Under the pieces are notes generated by a model. It had not been told where the DNA came from and did not search any database. It worked only from the letters and a program-made list of their open reading frames with translations. The position numbers were made by a program, and so were the translations under genes. A stretch of 64,000 nt of DNA, taken from contig OV121090.1 in assembly GCA_921293015.1 (NCBI GenBank), positions 1,364,001 to 1,428,000 on the forward strand, given 5' to 3'. This DNA is from Phorcus lineatus. Taxonomy: Eukaryota > Mollusca > Gastropoda > Trochida > Trochidae. Of this stretch, positions 11,705 to 23,700 are shown one piece after another; the stretch's first letter is position 1; every line of letters starts with the position of its first letter.

Positions 11705-14700
11705 GTATCACTTTGTTATATACTCATCAAAAAAAGTAAAGGACCATCAAAATATTCAAATTCAACCTTTACCTCTTTTTTTGTTAGTTATGATATTCTC
11801 ACATATAATCATGAAAATTGTTCCTCTGAGACAATGTTGAAGTACAGTTTTTGAACAAAATATTTCAGTTTCCAACCCAGGATATCTAAAAAATCCCCTT
11901 TAACATTGATGCATCACTTGTATTTGTTGCTTAACAGAGTTTATTGCATTTAAACGATTAAGCCTTGAATCATCCATTTCATGTAACTATTTCACCAATT
12001 CATCAATATCTCCACTTTAAATATTAATCTGTAAAAAAAATTTTGGATTCTATTTTGTATACATCTATAAAAAAATAATTTGGTGATTTGAGTGTAAATC
12101 GAAACAATTATGCTGTATATTTCAGGAGGAGAACGACAAGTTGAAGCGAGCGCTGGAGAGTGGAGGGATGGTGGGAGGAGAAATGGGCATGTCACCTGAA
12201 GGTCTGTATCTCCTCTTATCAACCGTCTCATAATGATTTACAAGATATTCAATTGACAGAGGGCAACTCTACTGGCCTGCAGCAAGTAGCGAATTAATGG
12301 CAGTTTATCTAAAATTTATAAGTAAAATTCATGTGAGGTCATAGACGTAGTCTCAAGAAATGACCTGTAGTTCGATCATTACACAAAAATAACAGAATGC
12401 TGAAATCTTGTAGCCAACACGTATTTTGGATGATATCGTTGTTTACCCTGTTTAAACTCCTTATTGAGAATTATGAATTACAACCATGTTGGATATTGAT
12501 ATAAAGGCTGATGAGTTAAAGAACCATTAGCTTTTTTTAAATTTTAGGTACTGTTTGTACTTACAAACTTTGATACCATGAGAAAATTCATTTTACAAAA
12601 AGAGACTATTTCCAAGCTCTATATTCAAAGGTTTCTTATCTCTTATCTTGCATGTATAAATCAAACCTTGCTACATAACAACATAATTCATGATTTGAGT
12701 GCAACAGTTTCATAACTAGTAACAGCCAAAAGCGGGGAGTTTTAGGACTAGAAGTATAGGTACACTGAAGAGCTGGCACAGATGAAGGTGACATTGTAGC
12801 AAGGCTTGAATCAGTTAGGCTTAAACAGGCACAATTACAGGCTTGCAGGGACAATTGGTTTGTTAGAGTTTTTGAAAGCTTTTAGATTTAAAATTTTCAG
12901 ATGAAGTTGGTGATATAAAAGGTATACATACTTGGGAAAATATTAATATTAATATTTTCATTTTATTTACTATTCATATTTTTATGTTAAAATGATGGGA
13001 AATTATTAATATTTTCATTAAAATTTGTGATGAAGTATCATTGTTAATGTTAATCCTTCGGGGTTCCTTTAGGAAAATTTAAAACTAATATTTCTTAGTC
13101 TTAACATAATGGACGGTATTAATACTTTTATTCATTGATATTTAAGAATATGATTATTTTGTAAAACTTATTCCTTTGAACCATCAGTACAAATTACTTT
13201 TGAAAAGATATGAAGAAAGAGATAAATGTCTCATTTAAAAAAAAAAAAGTTCCTTGTATTAATAATGTTTGGATGCTTTTTTTAAGAGTGAAATATGTAA
13301 TATTTGATCAAACATGATTCTGAGGAGAAAATGTTGTTTTCAACAAAAACTTTACAATTCTTTTTATGAAGTGTTTGTCTCAATGCGGAACTAACAACAC
13401 TTTATTTCAAAAGAAGTGTGAAATTCATTACTCACATCTCATGAAGTGAATAACCACAAATTTTATCAAATAATAGAAAAATCTTAATATAAAATATTAA
13501 CAGTTTTTCTTTTCCTGTATTCATATTTCATAAACTATCAAATAATATCATTTCATAATTTTGTTTAAACATAAAAACATGAATTTGATGTTCAATAAAT
13601 ATTATAACAGTGAATAATAATAACATTATTTATCTGCTTCCTTAAAAATAAACTTTGTGTACATATTCCTCGGTCTAATTTTAAAACTAATAGTTGTGAG
13701 ATTAATAGTTGTGAGATGAGCAACTTGAGTCAATGTCGATTGGCTTGAAACTCGAAACTCGTATAAAATAACTTCACTTATATTTGAACAACCATAACAT
13801 GTTTCCATTGCTTGTTTCATATTCCATTCCACAGATAAAACTGGTATGTTGTAGCTCTAGACACATCGATGTATTCTCTCATCGTCTGATCTGCAATCTC
13901 CTGTGTAGATAGAATCATTCTATCTCTCTGTTTACTTATAATGATTCTATCATTTCAAAATTTACTTCTTTTACAAAAAGGATTTTATTTATCTCTATAT
14001 ATTCCATTAAATCTTTATTGACTATTCTTGCACAACTTTGGTAATTGATAGAATAACATTTTCTTTTCTGGCTATCAAAAAATAATGTAAAACATGAAAA
14101 ATGTCTTTTTCTTAGCAAGCTATGCTAGTCACAATGATAGATCAAGCTAGAGTTTATTCATGTGTAGCCTACTCTTATATGCTTCATATATTTTAGGTAT
14201 ATAATAATTTTGTATATTGAGTTGTTTTTGATTATTGAATCGAAGGTCCATTCTCTTCCCACATTGATTATCAACTCTTTCTTTCAGAGTAACCTCTGTT
14301 AGTAGTGGAGTAATTCTTGGCTAGAAATAAAGATTTCTGATTGGTTGCCATCCAAGTTAATTGTGCAATTAGTGACTGTAGAAAGAGCAACTGTTCCCTT
14401 AAAGGGGCAATAGCACATTTTAAAACATTATTTTCTTCATATTGTCCACAATAAACATTATTATAAGACAAAAGTATTATTTTCTGAGGGTCAAAAATCA
14501 ACATGGTCATCCATAGTTGTAGAAGAAATTATTAAGAATCAAGCAAAAATATTTTTGGACATATTTATGGGAACACCATTTAATCATTTGAGGTAGGGAC
14601 ATAGATTCTTTTGATAAAAACACATTGTATTGAAATTTGTAACATTTATTTTCAACTTTGAGAGATCACTTTATTTATTAAAAAATGTGCTACTGCCACT

Positions 14701-17700
14701 TTAAATGTTGAGAGGACTTTGTTTTCAATATGCACATATTTTCCTTATAACAAAGTCAGAGACAATTGCAAAATATCCCCCTTGTGACAGAGGTTGCATG
14801 GGAGGGCAATCTCATTGAAATGAAATCAACATGCTCCAATACATTATGCCTGTAGATCTTACCAGGCCCTGTTACATGAGCCGTCAGGTTTGCCTCTGAC
14901 ATAATTCATATCAGCCAATCAGCGAATTCGCCCCGTAATCTATGGTGCCGGCGAGTTGCATTTCGCTTGTACTCTTTTCAGATCTCGGAAACCACAAATT
15001 TCTGAATGTTTTCCGAATGTCAAACTGCCTAAATACCCTAATTAATGTATTTTATGTACATTCAGTTTACCCTAGCTTTGTTTGTTGGACAAACAAGTCA
15101 AATCGAAGCTATGAAGTTATCTTTCGCAAAGCAAAAACTGCATTCCTCAACGATATCCTTTACGAGACCGTAACAATCCAAATTCTTATTCTGGAAACAG
15201 TCACATTGAATAAACATTTCATCTTTAAGTTTGTAGTAATCGTTGAATAATTTTAAATTTTGTGAAACAAATTATTCATAAACATGCTGAGAAACAAAAA
15301 CAACCAAAACATGTACAAATACCAACTAATCCTCTTTACAATTATATATTAGTCATATGCGACGTTTATATGCTAATGAGATTGACCCTTGTTTCGTCAA
15401 AGACTAAAATGTTAAATCTAAATCTGCTGGGTTAAATGGTATTAATCGACATATGCAAATGACTTCAACTTGTTCTCTGTAAACTCGAAAATTTATAAGA
15501 GTTTTAACTTCTACTTCCGTAATTACTTGCAATCTCTTTAAGAGACGCGCATTGTGATTGCTTGAAGGTATCTGCAGCAAGCCAATGAGAATTTGAGGTC
15601 AAACTGAAGCAAAGGTTAACCTGACGGCTTGAGTAAGGGAGCCTAGTGAGATCTATGATCTGCAATGTTAGATTTTATTTTAATGATATTGCATGGCAGG
15701 GTATAATGTGAGTTGCCTCTGTGGGAAGAGAATGTCAGTGTTCATTCTGTGCAACAAACAAACCATTGATGCAACTTAGTGCAACTAAGATTCAACACTC
15801 TGATTTGTTTTACTATTGTGTGTGTATATTTGTTGTAAGATATAACAGTCATTTGATTATTTCTCTTTACATCTTAAAATATTCTTTTGAAAAGTTTTTT
15901 TGTACTTTTCCCATTTATTTTCAGTCGAATTGTATTTATATTTTGTTTGAAAACTGTGTAAAGCATAAGGCCTATGATGCCTATACATTGCACCCATATA
16001 AATTTATCATGTTAGAATTACTTCTTCTGTGGTCAACACCAAAATTTCTAAAATTATTATAAATATAATATTGGCCATATTCATCATTATTATCTATGAA
16101 TTATTTTAAAAAAATTAATGCAATAACATATTTTTGTCATATATACATAAAATTATTTTCCTCATAATCATTTATGAGTTAGATTATGAATGTTGATTAT
16201 GTACATTGAAAATAATTCTTGTCCCACTAATGGGTAAGTTTAAACTGACGAATTTATCAAAATGGAAGTTGAGGTTTTCATCTCACCATCTTTAATTGTA
16301 TAAGTTCTTGATTTTTTTTTTTAAAGTTCTTTGTGTGGTTCTAATCCACATCCTAAGAAACAGACTTGTATTTCAAGCACCTACTGTCCCAACTGCTTAA
16401 CAACTCAGCCACTATGTCAAGTTTGGGATTTGAAAATGGTCTGAAGAAATTGTATGTAGGTACCCACTGTAAGACCCAATAGTGTCATATGACATCTGAG
16501 AAAAAGTTCACCACATGTTGCAAATTTTTCAGCACCATTTTGTTTTTGCAGGTTCTCCCACATCTCAGTGCCCAATATTTCAGAAGGTGCCCTTCTATTT
16601 CTCAGTGCCCTCATTTTTAAGCAAGTGGCCCCCACATCTCAATGCCCAATATTTCAGCAGTTCCAGTTACCTCATGTTTCCACAAGTAACACCCACTGTA
16701 TCTCGGTGCCCAATATTGCAGTGGGTGCCCCTCCATGTTCCAGTTACCTCATGTTTCCACAAGTAACACCCACTGTATCTTGGTGCCCAATATTGCAGTG
16801 GGTTCCCCTCCATGTTCCAGTTACCCATGTGATTCAGCAGATACAGAGTGCCCATGTGTTTCAGCAGGTGCCCCTCCATGTTTCAGTGCCCATGTGTTTC
16901 AGCAGGTGCCCCTCCATGTTTCAGTGCCCATGTGTTTCAGCAGGTGCCCCTCCATGTTTCAGTGCCCATGTGTTTCAGCAGGTGCCCCTCCATGTTTCAG
17001 TGCCCACATGTTTCAGCAGGTGCCCCTCCATGTTTCAGTCCCCATGTGTTTCAGTAGGTGCCCCTCCATGTTTCAGTCCCCATGTGTTTCAGTAGGTGCC
17101 CCGCCATGTTTCAGTGCCCACATGTTTCAGCAGGTGCCCCTCCATGTTTCAGAGAAGGCGAAGATGAGGAAGCAGATGGAGGAGGAGATCCGAGCCCAGC
17201 TCATGGCCAACCAGCAGCTCCTCATGGACAACACACAGAACTGGGACCAGAAGGTACAGGAAATGAATGGGCCATGGTTATAGGGACACAGGACAGCGGC
17301 ATCCTGCTATTGCCAAGCTCCCTCAATCATCTGATTGCTTTCTCAGAATATGCCTCATACCTCAACCAACTAGTTTCTCATAGCTATCTATAGTAGGTTT
17401 AAAATCATTCGGCCTGTCATCTGTGCACTGCATATATTGCTTGATTTTGAGTCATTTCTTGGGCTGTTTTTTTATAAGTAAACAAGGAAATTCCTGAGGA
17501 AGAAATTAGTGGATGGTAGCTAGGAGCTTCTTGTAAAAAAATATGCTGATTGGGCAGTGGGCCAAGTAGTGACTGTTTTGACAAGGACCAATGGGACCAA
17601 TGTTTACCAAACATTGGCTCATGTTTTTGTAATGTTCATTGCCATATGAATTCTTCTCTTATATCACAGCTCATGTGTTACAAATGGGCTTACAGCCTTT

Positions 17701-20700
17701 GGATTTTCATTGACAATTATTTTCAAATAAAATCACGCCATTAATGTGAACCTCCTGACCTCTCCAGCTGTCTGAGGCGCGGCACGAGACGGACGAGATC
17801 ACCCAGGCAGACTACCGGGAGAGCTCCAAGCGGAAGCAGACGCCTCATCTGGTCAACCTCAACGAGGACCCCATGCTGTCTGGCGTCGTGTTCCACTTCC
17901 TTGAGAAGGGCGAGACCAATATTGGTCGGAAGGACGCCAACCCTCAACCAAAGATTTGTCTTAGTGGCCTTAGGTAGGAAAGCTAACCTTTAACCATAGA
18001 TTTGTCTTACCTTAGGTATCTTACCTTATGCTAAGATTTGTCTTAGTGACCTTAGGTAAGAAAAGTCAATCTTCAACCATAGATTTGTCTTACCTTAGGT
18101 ATCCATTATGCTTAGATTTGTCTTAGGGACCTAAGGTAAGAAAAGTCAACTGTCAACCAAAGTTTTTTTTATGTGTCCGAAGGTAAAGTTAGTAAAACTT
18201 TACCTCAAGACTACCTTTATGAAATCTTACCTGTTTTTTTTATAAATCTTATTATTATGAGCAAAAATTTTAATTTATTTTCAAAGTACATGTAATTAGA
18301 AATAACTTTGAATGCTTTCTAACAAACATTTCACTGATTTTGAAGAAAACAACTTATTTTATGTGGTAAAATTCTCTTAAAAATCAAACCAATGTGTCAT
18401 CTGTTGACAGTATTCAGAAACAACATGCAATAATCTACAACACGAACAATGAGGTTGAGATTGAACCAATCGGAAGCCAGGGAGCAAAGACCAAGGTCAA
18501 TGGTCTACCTCTCACCGCACGGAAACAACTATGTCACAAGGATCGAGTACTCTTCGGTACGTGAGGAAGGAAATAGCAATTCTTACGGTCATATTTCTTG
18601 TTTACCTGATTCAAATATATTTCAAGGGATAATATAAAGTTTCTAGTTGCACAAACAAACATGATGTATTTAACTTCTTAATTAATTCATATAACCCAAG
18701 AAACTTTATAAAAATCTGTAAAGATATTTACATTTAATTTTCAGGTTCAAATCACCTGTATGTGTTCATGAATCCACTGAAGCCAGACGCTGATGCTGAT
18801 CTACCTGCTGAAATCACGTGGGAGTACGCTCAAAAGGAGATCGCTCAGGCCAAAGGTTTTGCTACCGGCTCAGCCAACATGTCAAAAGGTAATCAGATTT
18901 TGAAGTTAATTTTAGCTGTTAGAAAAATAAGGAAAAGTAACTTCATAAATCAATGAATGAAAAGTTGTGGTGTAGACAACACCTTCATCAGGCAAATGAT
19001 CCATGTGGTATACATCTTGTCTGTCAATTATTAAATACATATCATATGATAAATTTAGTAATTACTAAGGTGTAAAATTAGTTTACAAAGATTAAGAACA
19101 TTTTTTGTTTTCTGTTACTTTTTTCCATGTCCCACTGACAGAGCAGCTGATAACACAGGGACAAATTCTGGATTAATGTTTGACATCTGTCTGTCCTAAA
19201 TTAGCCGATCCCATTTTAAGCTAGTACAACCATCTCTTCAATTTAAGTGTCAATGTTTTCTGCATTTCTCGTATAGAACAGCAGAAATCATAGGAGCGAT
19301 TTATGATTTTAGTGTAATATTTGGATATTTCCTATTTATGATAGCCCTTGCCCTTTAAAATCGACAAGACTGTCCCTTTAAAGTTTCTGCTATGTTTTCT
19401 GCCTCCAGAGCAACAAATAGCGCAAGAACAGATCCTGGAGATATTGCCGATGGTGTCGGAGGTGAACGCCGTCTCGGAGGAACTCAACAAGCACAAGTCC
19501 TTCGAGGTGGTCCTCATCTCCGCCGCCGCGCAGGAGGGGCAGGGGGGACAAAAGGGAACCAGGTGAGGGAGTTTATTATTTATAAAATGTTTTCAATCAA
19601 TTTAGTAAGTATTTATTGAATATTGATTTGTTTAATTTAAAAAAAAAAGACACGAGTTTAGAGGATTTGTATTGAAATTTTGTTCATTTCAACGAAGTAA
19701 GGGAACTAATAATAAGATCGATAGTGAAAAGTTTATTTTGATTTAAGGAATTTCGTGAGGAGTTCCATTGTATTTTATCAAATTTCAAATGTAGATCTTG
19801 CATCAAATGTTCTGTAAGATTTGAAAGGGTCACAAATTACTTTTTGGTCATAAATTGAACTTTTGTCATGTGATCCTAAAATATATAAGGTAGAAGTCAG
19901 TCTGGATTGGATTATTTGGTGAATCTATATCGAAGTATTGAAAACCCTACTTTGGCACAAATTTTCTGTCAAGAATATTTTGTCACTAATCATTTAGGCT
20001 GATTATTCCTGAAACTATAAACAAGATTAAATTATTTACATATCTTTAATTTGTTTAAATAAGAAAATTTTGAAACTCTGTAAATAACAATATTCTTCCA
20101 GTCACAGGTGTTTGAAGTACGTAGTATTGTGGAATGATGTCATGTACTCTTTACTGATGTGTGTTTGTCTAATTTGTCTTTTTATTGCTGAATGAAATGC
20201 ACCAATAACAATCATTTTCATCATCTCAGTCACAATTGTGTATTTCCTGTCATAAGAGAATATATCAACCTGAGAGAATTATTTGTCCTTTTATGAATTT
20301 GTCTGAAAAATATTTGTTGAAAAATATTAACCCCCAATAAAAAAAAATTTCTACAGAATAATTAATCAATTTGAGATTTAACCCATTGCCTGTGAGTCCC
20401 TGAAGGTGCCAGTAAGCTAGCTTATCCTTATTTAATAGGTGGTCCTGTATTATAATCATTATCGTATTTGACGTATTCAGCGCCCTCTATCTATAAGCGC
20501 CACTTTACCAATGGGTAACTCACAAAATGATAAACACCCCCTGCTCATCACTTACCCAGGGAGATGAAGCGAGGCAATTGCACTGTAAGCATGTCTCGCT
20601 CTTTCTTCCATTAGTCAGGGAGCTATGGGAACAGGACAGGCCAGTGATTGGCGTGTTTGGCTTCTGATCAAGAGGTCCGAGGTTCAAATCCTGCCAGGGT

Positions 20701-23700
20701 CCTCGGCAACTTTGTCTGCAGTAGAAAACTATTCTACAGGCAGTAAGATTTGGGTGCAATGCTACACTGAATTTCAGCGCAGTACCACCCATGATTCGCT
20801 CGTTCTTGCCGATGCTTGCAGGTTTCACTGCAGTTCATAGCTACAATAGCTTTGCAGCCTCTCTTCCTACAATAAAACTGGCAACTCTTCAAGCGGTGTT
20901 AAACCCCAAATCACCTCATGTCATCTTAGGAAGCTGCATGTCAAGTTTACTCTTGCATGACATAAGTCTTTTTGTTCTATATTTTGGCAAGCCAAACACT
21001 TTTGAACATATTTTGGTAGGAGGTTTGTATTTTTAAAAATATTTAAAAAGCGCCCCTCTTAAAATTTTCTCATTACTCAGGAAGTTTGATACATCAATTA
21101 CAGTGGTGAGATGTGATTCATGGAAACTTATGACTTGATTGAAATCAGCAAATTAGTTCAAAAATTGTAATATGATCCATATTATATCAAATCTATTTCT
21201 TTCTCTATGTTACTATGCAGACCAGATAAAATAGCCAGGTATAATTACAGTGACGACCCTGTCAATATCTCCAGACTTAATGCTTTTACGTTCGTTGGAT
21301 CAACATAACTTGAATTATGGGATGCTTGTTTTAAAAAATTTCAATAATTGTCTTTCCTTGATTCATGTGTAGTAGTGTGTAATGTTGTGAACTATAGACC
21401 CAAACTTGTCATTCTAGAATATCTCAAGACACAGAATCAAAGTTAGACAATTATTAAAACAAGCATCTGGACAACTATGTTAAATTAATTCTGGAGATAT
21501 AAAAAGATTATTTTCACCTGCCTAAAAGATATAACCTCTCAACCAACTTCCTCTCTATTGGCATCACCCAACAGAAGCCCTGCTTGGTCTAAATCTCAGA
21601 TTTATTTCTGAGAGAATCTGTGTTTTTTGTTTGTCTATAATGTTTTGTTTAGTTGATTTTTTTTGTCTAATTGTAAAAAACAATTTTTTTTAGATAGGCC
21701 TATAACTGGTTGATCAAGAATCTCATAGAAAGCTTTTCTATCTGAATTTCTTTGTAAACTCAAAAACTGGTACAAGTTCTACCCAAATATTCAGTATCAA
21801 AGTATTAAGTGGATCATTATTTTAAATAATAATACTTTAGTATTGAAATTTTTTTAAATAGTTTTTTTTATCGAGAATATACACTCAGAGCAAATATTTC
21901 TGCTCAAGTTTCCTGTTTTATGATATACACCCTTTTTTTTCTCTGTTACTTCTCGAGAGTTCTATGTAATCATCCTGTTATCTCATATTGTTATTCGACG
22001 TAATATCTTGCTGATGAAACATTAGCCTCTGATATCCAATGCTTTCTTAGTGTTAAGACTGGCTTTACTACTATGTACTAAAACTGATTTGTTGTTCCCT
22101 ACCCAAAGAAACATTTAAATTCTTTGACATAGAATTGCCTATGTTCTTTTCAAAACTATTTTCCCCAAATATCCATTTGTTTAAAACCTGTGAAGTGATT
22201 ATCTATTCTCTCAATATGACATATTGATTTCATTTCAAGAATATACCAGCCTTTGCATATATAATTTGTATTATTATTATTTTGCATTATAGTATTGTTA
22301 TCTAACAGATGAATATATATATAATACTTATTTTCCGGGAAATAAAAACTTTTAAAAATATATATATTCTAGAGCTTGATGAATTGCACTGCATTGATGA
22401 AATGTAGCTGTTATAAACATTATTCTCAAAATTTTTCTAAAATAAATCTGTTGTTCTTCTCTGTCATATCCTAAACTGTCTTCTGTTTCAAACTCATTTC
22501 AACCTCAAACACTTCTCTAAACATTCATCAACCTTTTATATTGCTGGCTATATGATGTCTTTGTATTGATACAGTAGGTTTGGCAACAGTTGCCAGGGGC
22601 AACAATATATTGATTGGTCATAACTTTATTGAATATTCTTCATGTTTCATTGACTTGTGACAATAACATCAATAACAGACGTGTGGTGATATGTTTGTGT
22701 TGTGTATACACACCACCGAGTGATGATGCAGCAATCGTATAATACTGTTTGATGATCTTATCTTTGCGATATGCAATCTAATATGCCTTGCTCATATTTA
22801 CATGATGTACAACTGGTCTTTGATATGATGTTTATGTTTTAATATGGCTTTTAGCCTGTCTTAATATGTCACAAGTAACTTGTCACAGATAATTATTGAT
22901 TTTTCAATCGATCATCTTACGCCTGTGTCTGTCTCTCTCTGTGTCGCTCTGTCTTGAAGCATCTCTGTCTCTATCTGTCCATCTGTCACTCTGTCTGTCT
23001 GTGTCTCTCTCTGTGTCTCTCTCTGTCTGTGTGTCTGTTTCTTTTTATCTCTCCCTCTCTGTCTTTGTCTCTCTGTCTATCTCTGTCTGTCTCTCTGTGT
23101 GTCTCTCTGTCTGTCTGTGTATCTGTCTCTTTCTATCTCTCCCTCTCTATATCTCTCCCTCTCTATCTCTCCCTCTCTGTCTCTGTCTGTCTCTCTGTCT
23201 CTGTCTCTCTGTGTCTCTCTGTCTGTCTCTCTCTGTCTCTGTTAAGTCTCTGTGTCTCTGTCTGTCTGTCTGTCTGTCTCTCCTCTCTATCTCTCCCTCT
23301 CTATCTCTCCCTCTCTGTGTCTCTCTGTCTGTCTCTCTCTGTCTGTCTCTCTCTGTCTCTGTTACAGTCTCTGTGTCTCTGTCTGTCTGTCTGTCTTTCT
23401 GTCTCTTTCTCTCTATCTCTCCCTCTGTGTCTCTCCCTCTCTGTCTCTCTCCCTCTCTATCTCTCCCTCTCTGTCTCTGTCTCTCTGTGTCTCTCTGTCT
23501 GTCTCTCTCTGTCTCTGTTACAGTCTCTGTGTCTCTGTCTGTCTGTCTGTCTGTCTCTCCTCTCTATCTCTCCCTCTCTATCTCTCCCTCTCTGTGTCTC
23601 TCTGTCTGTGTCTCTCTGTCTGTCTCTCTCTGTCTCTGTTACAGTCTCTCTGTCTCTGTCTGTGTCTCTGCTCTCTCTCTCTCTCTCCCTCTCTCTCTCC

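Larger units (their letters stand above)
12202..17152 (+). other. 4.95-kb kinesin intron rich in repeats
   Basis: Between the neck exon and the coiled-coil exon. It holds a candidate 21-nt microexon, a family-B MITE, a longer inverted-repeat element, a tRNA-Ser-like sequence on the minus strand and a minisatellite abutting the acceptor, each listed separately. The rest is AT-rich with no recognisable gene. Confidence 0.7.

Noticed and set aside
16568..17283. Open frames of 175, 182 and 111 codons over the minisatellite
   Set aside because: The 38-bp repeat lacks stops in all three frames. Only the last 101 nt (17153-17253) are a real exon; the rest is repeat unless an upstream acceptor is used.
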